A stretch of DNA of 64,000 nucleotides from an uncultured Desulfovibrio sp. (GCA_913063155.1 CAJXYU010000003.1:310001-374000), one strand, 5' to 3'; positions 8,117-17,208 are shown, numbered from the stretch's first letter. Program-made: numbers and translations. Notes: generated by a model from the sequence alone, not told the origin.

Positions 8117-10309
8117 TTAGTTCCCGACTTTGAGTTCCTCCACCAGTTGTGAGAGCACCCGAGCCTGATCGGACAAACCCTGTATGTCCCTGGCCGACTG
8201 ACTGACACGGCCGGTGTTGTCACGGGCGATGTTGTTGATCTCATCCACGCTGCGGGTAATCTGTTCGGACGCGGCCGATTGTTCCTCGGCGGCTGCGGCG
8301 ATGGACTGAACCTGTGCAGCCGCTTCCTGGGCCATGCGCACGATCTCCTGCAGTTTCTCACCGGATTCATTGGATATATCAGTTGCACCGTTGATGGCGT
8401 CCACAGCCCTGTCCATGCCCTGCACGTTGAGCTGGGCCAAGTGCTGAATGCTCTGGATGTTCTCGCCCACTTCGCTGGTGGCGCCCATGGTCTTTTCTGC
8501 CAACTTCCGGACCTCGTCCGCCACCACGGCGAATCCTCGCCCGGCATCGCCTGCGCGGGCCGCCTCGATGGCTGCGTTGAGCGCCAGCAGGTTGGTCTGG
8601 TCCGCAATGTCGTTGATCACGTTCATGACCGCGCCTATGGCTTCGGACTGGGCCCCGAGCTTGTGCATGTTCTCCCGCAGCTCCATGGTCAGCTGTTGCA
8701 TGTTTGCCATGGCATCCACGGTTTCGGACACGAGATCAGCGCCTTCCAGGGCCTTGGACCGGGACTGTTCCGACTGCCCCGCGGCGTCCGCCGCATTGCG
8801 GGCCACCTCCAGCACCGTGGCGTTCATCTGCTCCATGGCCGTGGCCGCCTCGCGGATACGCTCCATCTGAATATCGTTGCTGCCGTTGATCTCGTCGCTC
8901 ATGCGGGCGATGACGCCCGTGGCCTGGTTGACATGATCGACCACGCCTTCCAGCCTCCCGGCTGCGGCAAGCATACCTTCGCGTGTGGCCGCTTCCGCGC
9001 GGGCCATGGCTTCCTCGGCCCTTTGCTGGGCCTCCCGGGCCGCAACGGCCTGTTCGCCGGCCTCGGCCTCCTTGACCTCCATACCCTCGATACTCTTCCT
9101 GAGGGTCGAAATCATGGTATTGAGAGCCCGTTGCATCAAGGAGGTTTCATCCGAACCCTCCGGAAAAAGCTGTACGTCCAGATTGCCTTCGGCCACCTCG
9201 TTGGCGGCTTCCATGGTTTCCCGCAGCGGCTTGACGATGATGCGGTTCAGGAACAGGCCCACCACCACGGCCAGGGCGATGCTGATCCCCAAACCGACGA
9301 GGATGGCAGAGTCGGCCAGGACCACGGCCCGGTCAAAGGACTTGTCGGCCAAAGCCAGCACCTCGTCGATCTGACCCACCATGCGGTCGCCGATGGTGTC
9401 GGCCTCCCGCTCCAGCCGGGCTATGCCTGCCAGCGCCCCCACATAACTGCGCTGGGCCCCCAGCATGGCGTCCGAAGCGGGGCCGAGCTTCTGCGTGTGC
9501 AGTTCCCGAAGCGCCATGGCCAGGGATCGCAGTTCCGGCACTTTTTTCTGACGCAGTTTGAGTACGGTGAGCCCTGCAACCTCGCCGCCGTCCAACAGGG
9601 CGTTGACCGCGGCAAGAAACGCCTTGTTCGCCTGATCGAATTCGATCACGGCCCGCTCCAGTTCCCGCTTGGTGGTGCTGCGGACAGCCTCTTCAAGCGC
9701 GGCCCGCAGTTCGGCCATGGCCACGCGGGATTCCATGATGGTATCCTGCCAGACCATCTCCTTGCCTAAAATACTATAGGGAGAAGCCCCGGAATCCAGA
9801 CGTTCGGTGATCTTGTCGCGAATCTTGCCGTCCAGGGCCAACGTACTTTGCTCAAACTCCTGGTCGGCCAATTCGAGCTGAGCCATGGCCTGCCTCCGGG
9901 CAATAGCCACGCTGGGCATGTTCTCGGCAAAGGAGTGAATCTGTTCCATACGGGGCTTGAATTCGCTGTCGAAAAACTTCCTGGCTTCCCCGGCACGGGA
10001 GCCGATATCAGTTCCGGCTTCGTCCATGATGCCCTGCGCCTTGGTATCGAAGGCCTGCGCCTGTTCCTCGTGTTTCTTCCAAAGCGCAATGATCTGGGTG
10101 TCCTTTTCGGCCCGCAGCATTTTCATGACCGAATCAAGGTCGCTCCGCACAGCCTGCTTCATGGTCCTGGCCGAGTCGAGCACAGTACCGGCTTCCACCA
10201 TGACCCGGTTACTGTTGAAAACGAAAACGCCGGTGACGGCGAACAGGATGATGATGACGGCAAACCCGCCCAGGATCTTCAGACCGATCCTGATGTCGGA
10301 TAACTTCAT
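8117..10309 (-). CDS. Methyl-accepting chemotaxis protein with large periplasmic domain
   Basis: 730 residues. TM1 spans about residues 12-30 and TM2 about 332-352, with a 300-residue mostly helical extracytoplasmic domain between them. A HAMP domain follows ([20 protein letters not shown]), then a long coiled-coil signalling domain with the hairpin tip [20 protein letters not shown] that contacts CheA/CheW. The end ([12 protein letters not shown]) lacks the aromatic pentapeptide seen in two other MCPs of this window. GGGGGC precedes the ATG. No che genes lie nearby. The ligand is unknown; the helical sensor resembles helical-bundle-type MCPs. Confidence 0.92.
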   Translation of the reverse strand: MKLSDIRIGLKILGGFAVIIILFAVTGVFVFNSNRVMVEAGTVLDSARTMKQAVRSDLDSVMKMLRAEKDTQIIALWKKHEEQAQAFDTKAQGIMDEAGTDIGSRAGEARKFFDSEFKPRMEQIHSFAENMPSVAIARRQAMAQLELADQEFEQSTLALDGKIRDKITERLDSGASPYSILGKEMVWQDTIMESRVAMAELRAALEEAVRSTTKRELERAVIEFDQANKAFLAAVNALLDGGEVAGLTVLKLRQKKVPELRSLAMALRELHTQKLGPASDAMLGAQRSYVGALAGIARLEREADTIGDRMVGQIDEVLALADKSFDRAVVLADSAILVGLGISIALAVVVGLFLNRIIVKPLRETMEAANEVAEGNLDVQLFPEGSDETSLMQRALNTMISTLRKSIEGMEVKEAEAGEQAVAAREAQQRAEEAMARAEAATREGMLAAAGRLEGVVDHVNQATGVIARMSDEINGSNDIQMERIREAATAMEQMNATVLEVARNAADAAGQSEQSRSKALEGADLVSETVDAMANMQQLTMELRENMHKLGAQSEAIGAVMNVINDIADQTNLLALNAAIEAARAGDAGRGFAVVADEVRKLAEKTMGATSEVGENIQSIQHLAQLNVQGMDRAVDAINGATDISNESGEKLQEIVRMAQEAAAQVQSIAAAAEEQSAASEQITRSVDEINNIARDNTGRVSQSARDIQGLSDQARVLSQLVEELKVGN

Positions 10310-10359
10310 GAAGCCCCCTGCAGAAGTTGGAAATCAGTAAGGATGGTGCAGCATTAGCA

Positions 10360-10391
10360 ATCATATAAAAGCATTTGCAGCAAAAATTCAA
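10360..10391 (-). promoter_or_regulatory. Candidate promoter of the chemoreceptor gene
   Basis: On the minus strand TTGAAT (10391-10386) is followed after about 18 bases by TATATGAT, about 50 bases upstream of the MCP start. This implies the MCP has its own promoter, downstream of the terminator that ends the RNA candidate at 10476-10670. Consensus match only. Confidence 0.4.
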
Positions 10392-10475
10392 GCTGACGCG
10401 TTTCTGTGAAGAACCCCCTCCAGAAAAACCGATGCGACATATGTGCAGTCGTTTGGTTCGTTTTGCGAAATGCCA

Positions 10476-10670
10476 AAAAAGCCCCCCTGAAAAGGGGGCT
10501 TTGATCAAAGGCTTGCGTGCCGTGCGTTTCGGAAGCGTTCGTACGCCTCAGTACTTTCCACCTGCCGCACGGCCGCCTTCTCCGGTCCGGGACGATCTTC
10601 CGTGCGTTGCAAACGACAACGTCGCTGGGTCCAGCGGCCGTATCATTTCTCCGGCGACAAACGCTCCCTT
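10476..10670 (-). ncRNA. Candidate structured small RNA with intrinsic terminator
   Basis: In the 525-base gap between the MCP and glnS no convincing ORF is seen. Read on the minus strand, GGAGCGTTTG plus CGCC pair with GGCG plus CGAACGCTTCC to give a near-continuous 14-bp closing stem (10667 to 10531). Inside are an asymmetric open region and an 8-bp stem ACGGCCGC/GCGGCCGT. The RNA ends with AAAGCCCCC/GGGGGCTTT followed by six T, an excellent minus-strand terminator. Total length is about 190 nt. A closing stem, asymmetric bubble and long inner arm resemble 6S RNA in outline, but no 6S consensus could be checked. The segments CAACGCACGG, CCGTGCGG and AAACGCACGG allow alternative pairings. 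Seven GGA triplets are present, so a CsrA-binding RNA is another option. Confidence 0.45.
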
Positions 10671-10834
10671 ACACGATGCAGGCCTTCATTATTTTACAAC
10701 TTTCATAAAGCCCGGGCTCGTTGACCGCCCGGCGGAATTGCCGTATTTCCTGCACAGCGGAATTTATCACCGACAACCAACCACTCGGCACTCTATGCTT
10801 TCCGAGCACGAACGATACTGAAAAGGGAGTATGA

Positions 10835-12613
10835 ATGAGCAACCAGCCCGAGACCCCGGAAAAGGGCAAGGACTTCATCCGCCAGACCATCGACAAGGAT
10901 CTTGAAAGCGGCGCATACGACGGCCGCGTACACACGCGGTTCCCGCCCGAGCCGAACGGCTATCTGCACATCGGGCACGCCAAGTCCATCTGCCTGAATT
11001 TCGGCGTTGCCCGCGACTACCAGGGCGAGTGCAACCTGCGCTTCGACGACACCAACCCGGTCAAGGAAGACACCGAGTACGTTGATTCCATCAAGGAAGA
11101 CGTGACGTGGCTCGGCTTCGACTGGGAAGACCGCCAGTTCTTCGCCTCGGACTACTACCAATTCTTCTACGACGTGGCGGAACTGTTCATCCGAATGGGC
11201 AAGGCCTACGTGGACCATCTTTCCGCGGACGAGATTCGCGAATACCGGGGCACTCTCAAGGCCCCCGGCAAGAACTCGCCCTACCGCGACCGCGGTGTCG
11301 AGGAGAACCTGGAACTGTTCCGGACCATGAAGGGCGGCGGCATGAAGGATGGCGAATGCGTGCTGCGGGCCAAGATCGACATGGCCGCGCCGAATATCGT
11401 GCTGCGCGATCCGACCATCTACCGCATCAAGCATGCCCACCACCACCGCACCGGCGACGCGTGGTCCATTTACCCCATGTACGATTTCGCCCACTGCCTG
11501 TCCGACGCGCACGAAGGCGTCACCCACTCCATCTGCACCTTGGAGTTCGAAAACAACCGGGCCCTGTACGACTGGGTGCTGGACACCCTCATGGAAGGCA
11601 TGAAGGACGCATCCCTGTTCGCCGAGAATCCCGAATTCCTTGAATTCCTGAAAAGCAAACCCGGCTTCAACGCCCGGCCGCACCAGTACGAATTCGCCCG
11701 CCTGAACATCACGGGCACCGTGCTCTCCAAGCGCAAGCTCATCCAACTGGTGCAGGAAGGACACGTGGACGGGTGGGACGATCCGCGCATGCCGACCATC
11801 TCCGGACTCCGACGCAGAGGATATACCCCGGAATCCATCCGCGACTTCTGTGACCGTATCGGCGTGGCCAAGGCGGACAGCACCGTGGAGCACGCCCTGC
11901 TGGAATCCTGCCTGCGCCAGGATCTCAACGAACGCGCTCCGCGTTACCTGGGCGTCATGAATCCCCTCAAGGTGGTCATCGAAAACTACCCAGAGGATCA
12001 GGTGGATGAATTCGAGATGCCGCTGCACCCCGAAGACGAATCCATGGGCTCCCGCGTGGTTCCCTTCTCCAAGGTCATCTACATCGAACGCGACGACTTC
12101 ATGGAAGAGCCGCCCAAGAAATTCTTCCGTCTCGGACCGGGCCGCGAAGTGCGTCTGCGGTTCGCCTACTATGTGACCTGCACGGACGTGATCAAGGACG
12201 AGAACGGCGAAATTGTGGAACTGCGCTGCACCTACGACCCGGAAACCCGGGGAGGCTGGTCAAAAGACGGACGCAAGATCAAAGGAACCCTGCACTGGGT
12301 TTCCGCCGAGCATGCCGCGCCCGCCGAAGTGCGCCTGTACAACAGCCTGTTCACTGTGGACAATCCCAATGCGGCGGAGGAAGGCAAGACCTTTGTCGAC
12401 TACATCAGCCCCGAGTCCAAGGAAGTGCTCACCGAATGCCTGGTGGAACCGGCCCTCAAGGAAATGAAGCCGGGCACCCACTTCCAGTTCGAGCGCACGG
12501 GCTATTTCTGCGCGGACCTGCGGGACCACACCCCGGGCGGCACGTTGGTCTTCAACCGCACCACCACCCTGCGCGACACCTGGGCCAAGATCCAGAAGCA
12601 GATGAAAAAGTAA
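10835..12613 (+). CDS. glnS: Glutaminyl-tRNA synthetase
   Basis: 592 residues, class I aminoacyl-tRNA synthetase. The ATP-binding HIGH motif is in [17 protein letters not shown] and the KMSKS equivalent is [10 protein letters not shown]. The catalytic core is followed by the GlnRS-type beta-barrel anticodon-binding domains ([10 protein letters not shown] through [12 protein letters not shown]). It charges tRNA-Gln with glutamine directly, so this organism need not use the transamidation route for Gln. A GGGAG site precedes ATG 10835. It appears monocistronic, ending at a strong terminator. Confidence 0.96.
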   Translation: MSNQPETPEKGKDFIRQTIDKDLESGAYDGRVHTRFPPEPNGYLHIGHAKSICLNFGVARDYQGECNLRFDDTNPVKEDTEYVDSIKEDVTWLGFDWEDRQFFASDYYQFFYDVAELFIRMGKAYVDHLSADEIREYRGTLKAPGKNSPYRDRGVEENLELFRTMKGGGMKDGECVLRAKIDMAAPNIVLRDPTIYRIKHAHHHRTGDAWSIYPMYDFAHCLSDAHEGVTHSICTLEFENNRALYDWVLDTLMEGMKDASLFAENPEFLEFLKSKPGFNARPHQYEFARLNITGTVLSKRKLIQLVQEGHVDGWDDPRMPTISGLRRRGYTPESIRDFCDRIGVAKADSTVEHALLESCLRQDLNERAPRYLGVMNPLKVVIENYPEDQVDEFEMPLHPEDESMGSRVVPFSKVIYIERDDFMEEPPKKFFRLGPGREVRLRFAYYVTCTDVIKDENGEIVELRCTYDPETRGGWSKDGRKIKGTLHWVSAEHAAPAEVRLYNSLFTVDNPNAAEEGKTFVDYISPESKEVLTECLVEPALKEMKPGTHFQFERTGYFCADLRDHTPGGTLVFNRTTTLRDTWAKIQKQMKK

Positions 12614-12672
12614 TCAAAAGTCCAAACGAAAGGCCCGCCTTGAGCAAAAACGTTTTTCATAAATGTTGAAAA

Positions 12673-12703
12673 AAAATGGCCCCGACTTGGTCGGGGCCAT
12701 TTT
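12673..12703. terminator. Strong bidirectional terminator between glnS and ccdA
   Basis: AATGGCCCCGAC and GTCGGGGCCATT form a 12-bp stem with a three-base TTG loop, with A-runs on one side and T-runs on the other, so it can end both glnS and the convergent redox cassette. Confidence 0.9.
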
Positions 12704-12772
12704 CATTAATATTCAGATGCATGGGTTTGGCTGCGAATTCAGCTGGATTGCTCCGGCAGCATGGAAGTTCCC

Positions 12773-13480
12773 CTATGCCGCCGTAATAAATGATTGAGCG
12801 ATGAAATATAGCCCAAGAAGTCCGATCACCCCGCCAGCCAGACGGCGAAACAGCATCCCACTACGTTGCCATGCCGAATTGGCAAACAGTTTCTTGACCA
12901 TGGCGGTCGAACCACCCGCCACGGCGATGGGGATACAGTGCCCTATACCAAAAAGCACGATGAAAATGACGCCGGTAAAAATTTTTTCTTGTACGGTGAT
13001 AATGGCAAGGATGGGGGCGATAAAGCCAAAAGTACACGACCCGGACAGAACTCCGTAGGCAAGCCCGATGATGAATGCTCCGAGCATGCCTTTCACTTTC
13101 AGCTTGGACATCATCCCGCCGGACATGGAGCACTTGGCCACGCCAAGCATATCCAAGGCGACCCAGATGAGTATCAGTCCCACTACGATTGTCCAATAGG
13201 CCCCTACATCACCAAGCATGCGACCAAGGAGAGAACAAATAGTGCCAATTACCGCAATGGTGATAAACAGACCGAAGGTAAAGAGAAGAGCATACATTGA
13301 AGCCTGTCTTCCCTCGATAATCCTATCCTGCCCTGCAACATACCCGACGATAAGCGGGATGGATGCCAGATGGCAGGGGCTGAACAAAACGCTGACCATG
13401 CCCCAAAGAAAGCATCCCAACGCTCCGAGCAACACCCCGCCCGTCATCCATTGATTGATAAGGATGAATATCTGGTCCAT
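12773..13480 (-). CDS. CcdA/DsbD-type thiol-disulfide electron carrier, membrane
   Basis: 235 residues, about six membrane helices. Two conserved cysteine positions of the CcdA fold are visible: VLFSPCHLASIPLIVGY and LSGSCTFGFIAPILA. CcdA proteins carry reducing equivalents from cytoplasmic thioredoxin across the membrane to periplasmic thiol proteins. It is the last gene of the ArsR cassette, six bases after the exported thioredoxin, which is the natural periplasmic partner. A further cysteine, AKCSMSGG, lies in the central loop. Base composition of this block is visibly less GC-rich than its neighbours, suggesting transfer. Confidence 0.85.
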   Translation of the reverse strand: MDQIFILINQWMTGGVLLGALGCFLWGMVSVLFSPCHLASIPLIVGYVAGQDRIIEGRQASMYALLFTFGLFITIAVIGTICSLLGRMLGDVGAYWTIVVGLILIWVALDMLGVAKCSMSGGMMSKLKVKGMLGAFIIGLAYGVLSGSCTFGFIAPILAIITVQEKIFTGVIFIVLFGIGHCIPIAVAGGSTAMVKKLFANSAWQRSGMLFRRLAGGVIGLLGLYFIAQSFITAA

Positions 13481-13486
13481 ACGAAA

Positions 13487-13909
13487 CTACTTGATGCCAA
13501 GTTGGGTCAACTTCGCAATGATGCTTTCCTTATCCAGAAAGCCCACGTGACGGTACCGTTCATTGCCCTGAGCGTCGTAGAAGATTTGTGTGGGTATCGT
13601 GCCGACACCGTATTTGGACGCTTCCTCTCGATGCTCCCACACGTCGATAAATGCGATTGCGACTCTCCCTTCGTATTCTTTAGACAACTCTTCAATTATC
13701 GGCGTCATCATCCTGCAGGGAATGCAGGAGTGAGCACCGATGTCCACCATGGTGACCATCCCCTCAACCGGTAACTTTTGGGGAGCACCGGAAATCAAAT
13801 CAGATGCCGAGACCGAAGTATCCTTTTTCTGCGCCTCACAGGGGGAAGCAGTAAGGGTCATGCCCACAAGAATCAAACAGCAGGCCAGAATCGTAATTTT
13901 TCTTACCAC
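13487..13909 (-). CDS. Exported thioredoxin-family protein (CIPC active site)
   Basis: 140 residues. An N-terminal signal peptide (ITILACCLILVGMTLTASPC) could also be a lipobox-like start, with the cysteine in ASPCEAQ. The mature part has a thioredoxin fold with the redox pair in IGAHSCIPCRMMTPIIEEL and the cis-proline region VGTIPTQIFYDAQG. It lies six bases before ccdA in the same operon, so CcdA probably keeps it reduced in the periplasm. Its target is unknown. The neighbouring DGC and small thioredoxin genes suggest a complete cytoplasm-to-periplasm thiol relay. Confidence 0.88.
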   Translation of the reverse strand: MVRKITILACCLILVGMTLTASPCEAQKKDTSVSASDLISGAPQKLPVEGMVTMVDIGAHSCIPCRMMTPIIEELSKEYEGRVAIAFIDVWEHREEASKYGVGTIPTQIFYDAQGNERYRHVGFLDKESIIAKLTQLGIK

Positions 13910-13914
13910 GGATT

Positions 13915-14289
13915 TTATCCTTTGATGCGTTTGACTGCTTCCTCGACAACGATATTGATATGTTCCTGAGATGCCGGGGATTCCCCTTTTTTCAAACCGA
14001 GCGCATGGAGTTCAACATGCTCAAACTCCGAAAAACCAGCCTCCTCCAAAGTCTTGCGCGCACAGTTCAAAGGACAACCGTCAATGGCAATGATCTGGTC
14101 CGCGGCCTCGGTGCTTTTCACCATACCCGAAATTCGACCGCCGATCCCGGCCAGACAGAACATCTTGACCTTTCCCTGGCGAGATAATTCTCTGGCGGCC
14201 TGATCCGTCACTTCGCCGGCATCGGCGGCACCGGAACAAGAAAATACGAATTTCGGGGCTGTGCTACAGGAACAACTGCAAGTTGACAT
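13915..14289 (-). CDS. DGC-domain putative zinc-binding protein
   Basis: 124 residues. The N-terminus is STCSCSCSTAPKFVFSCSGA and the family signature is IAIDGCPLNCARKTLEEAGF, which defines the DGC domain (conserved Asp-Gly-Cys and further cysteines thought to bind zinc). No catalytic activity is established for the family. It lies 24 bases after the small thioredoxin and five before the exported thioredoxin. A GGAGATTC-type ribosome site precedes the start. Membership in an ArsR-controlled thiol operon hints at metal or metalloid handling; that is inference. Confidence 0.83.
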   Translation of the reverse strand: MSTCSCSCSTAPKFVFSCSGAADAGEVTDQAARELSRQGKVKMFCLAGIGGRISGMVKSTEAADQIIAIDGCPLNCARKTLEEAGFSEFEHVELHALGLKKGESPASQEHINIVVEEAVKRIKG

Positions 14290-14313
14290 GAGAGAATCTC
14301 CTTCTGTGAGAAT

Positions 14314-14544
14314 TTATTTCAACCAGTTGAGTACTTCTTTTTTACTAGGAGCCTTGCCGACAACCTTGACATCACCGTCTATGGCAACCGCCGGGGTTGA
14401 GAAAACCCCAAATGAAGCGATTTCCTGAAAATCGGTCACCTTGACGACTTCTGCGTCAACAGCAGCTTCGGTTACCGCTTCCTTGACGTTCCTTTCCGCT
14501 TCCGCACATTTAGGACAGCCTGGTCCCATCACCTGAATCTTCAT
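14314..14544 (-). CDS. Small thioredoxin/glutaredoxin-like redox protein (CPKC)
   Basis: 76 residues, the size of the MTH895-type small disulfide proteins. The active site is MGPGCPKCAEAERNV and the cis-proline loop is FGVFSTPAVAIDGD. These proteins are cytoplasmic and often encoded beside ArsR regulators and arsenical or metal permeases. A clear AAGGAG lies upstream of the ATG. It is the first structural gene after arsR, separated by a 219-base gap that may hold its own promoter. Reduction by thioredoxin reductase is expected, but no reductase gene is in the window. Confidence 0.88.
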   Translation of the reverse strand: MKIQVMGPGCPKCAEAERNVKEAVTEAAVDAEVVKVTDFQEIASFGVFSTPAVAIDGDVKVVGKAPSKKEVLNWLK

Positions 14545-14763
14545 AGCCTTCTCCTTATTTAGATACCTGCGTTGAACAAATAGACGACAAACAAAATGTC
14601 GTATCCGACAATACAGCGACGAATATTACGATCAGACGAGGGTTGAATACAATTGATATTCTCTTTGGATGCGGCCCCCTGCAATACTCCACCTGTATGG
14701 TTGAACGACATGCTCTCAAATTTATCATTTGGCATATTCGCCAACTGTTTGCAAAAAAAAAGA
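14545..14763 (-). other. Gap between arsR and the small thioredoxin gene
   Basis: 219 AT-rich bases. The overlapping minus-strand ORFs here (70-74 codons) resemble no family and lack composition support. The stretch contains TGTCGTATCCGACA (14597-14610), a palindrome with 5-bp arms, which could be an internal operator for the downstream cassette. No terminator was seen. Confidence 0.35.
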
Positions 14764-15084
14764 TCAACGCTTGTTAGCTTCAACCACAGATTCTATACAA
14801 TGAAAAAAATTTAGTATACACGGCACCTTAAGGCGATAATAGACTTGTTTTCCGCGGCGCTCGTCCTCCACAAGACCGGCTTTTTTCAGAACAGCTAAAT
14901 GCTTGGAGACGGTGGACATATCATACCCCACAAGTTCCTGAAGGTCACAAACGCAACGTTCCCCGCGCGAAAGCTCATCGATTATCATAAGCCTTGACGC
15001 GTGGGCCATGGCCTTCATAACCCTGGCACGCTCTTCAAACTGTTGTGGCATGATAATTTCTGAGTGCATTTCCTGACTCATCAT
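14764..15084 (-). CDS. ArsR/SmtB-family transcriptional repressor
   Basis: 106 residues, winged helix-turn-helix. The signature ASRLMIIDELSRGERCVCDL places a CVC pair at the helix-3 position used by ArsR to bind As(III)/Sb(III), followed by the recognition helix [20 protein letters not shown]. ArsR proteins release DNA when they bind metal or, in some members, when thiols are oxidised. It heads the redox cassette. No arsenic permease or reductase is adjacent, so the inducer may not be arsenic. Start could be ATG 15084 or a few codons later. Confidence 0.9.
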   Translation of the reverse strand: MMSQEMHSEIIMPQQFEERARVMKAMAHASRLMIIDELSRGERCVCDLQELVGYDMSTVSKHLAVLKKAGLVEDERRGKQVYYRLKVPCILNFFHCIESVVEANKR

Positions 15085-15093
15085 TTGACAATA

Positions 15094-15140
15094 ATACCAA
15101 ATAAACTGAATATCAAGTATTGGGTATACTCATATTTGGT
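15094..15140. promoter_or_regulatory. Operator-like inverted repeats upstream of arsR
   Basis: ATACCAAATA (15094-15103) faces TATTGGGTAT (15118-15127, one mismatch) and also a perfect partner TATTTGGT (15133-15140). AT-rich dyads of this kind just upstream of an arsR start are typical ArsR operators, so autoregulation is likely. Footprint not known. Confidence 0.5.
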
Positions 15141-15365
15141 CTGCCCGATCCTTTTAGATCGCTGCTCGGCAGAAACCGCAAAACAAAGCTCAAAGACACG
15201 TCGTAGTTTCCGTCACATTCCCTACGGTGCAACATTGGCGCGCTCTCATTTATGGCAGTTGGGCCTTGAGCGGACCTTTCTTTGGTTCAGCAAATTCACT
15301 TTCCGGATAACGACGACAATAAAGGCGGGGAAAATCACTCAGTTCACATTCGCTAACGATCGCCT
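15141..15365. other. Noncoding gap, nothing clear
   Basis: Between the arsR operator region and the Cys-rich hypothetical gene. Short ORFs here (for example 15250-15435 minus, which runs into the gene) look random. No hairpin with a T-run was found. Confidence 0.3.
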
Positions 15366-15743
15366 TTACTCCGCCGACGCATTCCTGCCCTGCCTCTCCT
15401 TGATTATCTGAATGATTTCCCGGTTGAAAGCGCATTCACAAAAGGCGTCGCAGCGCCCCAATTCATTCTTGTCCAGACAATATCCCGGGCAATCCTCTTT
15501 TCCGGTTCTCCTCTCGCTGTGTCTTTTCCCATGGTACAGGCTGAAGAAACTCTTGGCTTCCACCGCAAGCGTGGAACGGCAATCCGGTTTCATATGCGTA
15601 AAATAGAACAGACTCCATTCAAGACGCTCGAAATCCGCCAGGTAACCGTTTATCACGAGATCGGGGTCTGAGATGAAATCCTCAAGAGTCTCCCACCTTG
15701 TGGAACACATGGGACAAATTCTGAACGCATCATTGTCGGGCAT
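15366..15743 (-). CDS. Cysteine-rich conserved hypothetical protein
   Basis: 125 residues. The ORF track shows a much longer frame to 16586, but its upstream part overlaps queF in another frame and reads as noise. ATG 15743 has a GGAGGG site and gives MPDNDAFRICPMCSTRWETL. Cysteines come in pairs: CPMC near the start, KPDCRSTL in the middle, and a CX3CXnCX3CXC cluster near the end (EDCPGYC, RCDAFCECAF). The layout suggests zinc binding, perhaps a PilZ- or sensor-linked regulator, but no family is recognised for certain. Confidence 0.65.
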   Translation of the reverse strand: MPDNDAFRICPMCSTRWETLEDFISDPDLVINGYLADFERLEWSLFYFTHMKPDCRSTLAVEAKSFFSLYHGKRHSERRTGKEDCPGYCLDKNELGRCDAFCECAFNREIIQIIKERQGRNASAE

Positions 15744-15826
15744 CGGTGGTCCCTCCGGCTTGAGAGGTTTTGCCGGAATCATACGATAGACACGAAAATA
15801 AACAATTAGAAGCCGCAATGTGCCGG

Positions 15827-16330
15827 CTATGCGGTGTGCCGTCCGCTTTCCCGTTTCCATTCGGCAACCATGTCGCGCACCTGATCGATCATGGGGGAAT
15901 CCTGCTTGTAATGTTCCGCAAACACGTGCAAATAGGTGGCCCCGCGCGGGGTGAACAACCCTTTCACACGACACCAGTGCGGATCCAGGGCCTCCACGAA
16001 ATGATCGAGCATGGTGTTGGCAATGGTTTCCATAAACGACTGGTGATTCCTGTACGCGCCCATGTACAACTTGAAGCTCTTGGACTCGACGATGCTCTTG
16101 TCCGGAATATACTCGACCACGATAGTAGCGAAATCCGGCTGGCCGGTCTTCGGGCACAGGGAGGTGTACTCGGGGAATTCGATACTCACGATATACGGGC
16201 GATCCGGATAATTGTTCGGAAAGATTTCCAAAATTCCGACATGGGGGCCTTCCGTCACATACGTGGTCTCTCCGCCCTGCCCGAGGGTTTTCAGGTGATC
16301 CGTCTTGTCTTGGCTTTTCGTTCTTGTCAT
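15827..16330 (-). CDS. queF: NADPH-dependent preQ0 reductase (preQ1 synthase)
   Basis: 167 residues from ATG 16330, which has AAGGAG six bases upstream; the ORF track's start at 16453 adds 41 residues of unrelated sequence. This is the short, unimodular QueF type. The catalytic cysteine and QueF motif are in EYTSLCPKTGQPDFATIVVE, and ESKSFKLYMGAYRNHQSF is the NADPH/substrate strand. It reduces the nitrile preQ0 to the amine preQ1 in queuosine tRNA modification. The divergent neighbour is a queuosine-precursor transporter, so both steps of supply are together. Confidence 0.95.
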   Translation of the reverse strand: MTRTKSQDKTDHLKTLGQGGETTYVTEGPHVGILEIFPNNYPDRPYIVSIEFPEYTSLCPKTGQPDFATIVVEYIPDKSIVESKSFKLYMGAYRNHQSFMETIANTMLDHFVEALDPHWCRVKGLFTPRGATYLHVFAEHYKQDSPMIDQVRDMVAEWKRESGRHTA

Positions 16331-16488
16331 TTTCAGCTCCTTGGAATGGTCGCGCATTTTGACTTTTACGGTCACGGATGGCAAGTGTCGGATCGCTTGG
16401 CAATGGAACCGCCCGGGTCTTTTCGCCCGCCAGCGGAAGCTTACGCACAACACCTTTCGGACTGTTCATCCATGAGGAGAAACGTACA

Positions 16489-17133
16489 ATGGACACTTTC
16501 GAACGTAGGGCCCATACCCTGCTTGTCGGCCTGTTCCTGGGCGGACTGGTCAGCGCCGCCATCATTTCCAGCAAAATCATCACCATCTTCGGCGTTGCGG
16601 TGCCCGCCGGGGTGCTGGCCTATTCGATCACCTTTGCGGTGTCGGACATCGTAGGCGAGCTATGGGGACCGGAACGGGCCACCGACATGGTCGTGGCCGG
16701 TTTCGCAAGCCTCATCTGCGCCACCCTTCTCTGTTGGCTGGCCGTGCAGTGGCCGGCCGCCGGTTTCTGGACCAACCAAAAAGCCTTCGCCAGCGTCATC
16801 GGCAGCACGCCGCGCATAGTGGGCGCCTCACTGCTGGCATACGCGGTCAGCCAGAAGCATGATGTCTGGCTTTTCCATCTGCTGAAACGAAAATCATCCG
16901 GCCGCGCCCTGTGGCTGAGGAACAACCTCTCCACCGCCCTTTCCCAGCTCATGGACTCCGCCATCTTCATCACCGTGGCCTTCTGGGGCAGTCTGCCCGT
17001 TGGCGAACTCATCCTCGGCCAATGGGCCATAAAGCTGCTGATCGGCTTCTTGGATACCCCGGTGGTATACGCCGCCGTCGGACTGATCCGGTGGCGGACA
17101 ACCACTCCCACTGCATTGCATGCGCAGGCTTAA
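16489..17133 (+). CDS. Queuosine precursor transporter (YhhQ/VUT family)
   Basis: 214 residues with about six membrane helices, starting at ATG 16489 behind GAGGAG. Motifs GLVSAAIISSKIITIFG, FAVSDIVGELWGPERATDMV and NNLSTALSQLMDSAIFITVAF match the YhhQ (VUT, DUF165) family, which imports preQ0/preQ1-type deazapurines. The gene is divergent from queF, which strongly supports that role. The C-terminal helix ends with TPVVYAAVGLIRW. A 20-bp terminator stem follows directly. Confidence 0.9.
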   Translation: MDTFERRAHTLLVGLFLGGLVSAAIISSKIITIFGVAVPAGVLAYSITFAVSDIVGELWGPERATDMVVAGFASLICATLLCWLAVQWPAAGFWTNQKAFASVIGSTPRIVGASLLAYAVSQKHDVWLFHLLKRKSSGRALWLRNNLSTALSQLMDSAIFITVAFWGSLPVGELILGQWAIKLLIGFLDTPVVYAAVGLIRWRTTTPTALHAQA

Positions 17134-17151
17134 AAAACCTGCCGCAGAAAC

Positions 17152-17195
17152 GAAGAAAAGAAGGCTCTGCCGAAAGGCAGAGCCTTCTTTTCTTC
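17152..17195. terminator. Perfect 20-bp bidirectional terminator
   Basis: GAAGAAAAGAAGGCTCTGCC pairs perfectly with its complement across a GAAA tetraloop. It separates the transporter from the convergent heme-MCP gene and has A- or T-rich flanks on both strands. Confidence 0.9.
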
Positions 17196-17208
17196 ACACT
17201 CCTGTTCA

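Noticed and set aside
8279-9769. 496-residue plus-strand ORF over the first MCP
   Set aside because: Antisense to the signalling and HAMP domains of the MCP; low-complexity composition, no motif.
14559-14783. 70- and 74-residue minus-strand ORFs between arsR and the small thioredoxin
   Set aside because: They overlap the end of arsR, lack a ribosome site and match no family; treated as noncoding.
16331-16488. preQ1 riboswitch between queF and the transporter
   Set aside because: No preQ1-I or preQ1-II motif was recognised; absence by eye is not proof.
15744-16586. Upstream part of the 406-residue minus-strand ORF ending at 15366
   Set aside because: It overlaps queF in another frame and reads as noise; the real gene starts at ATG 15743 behind GGAGGG.
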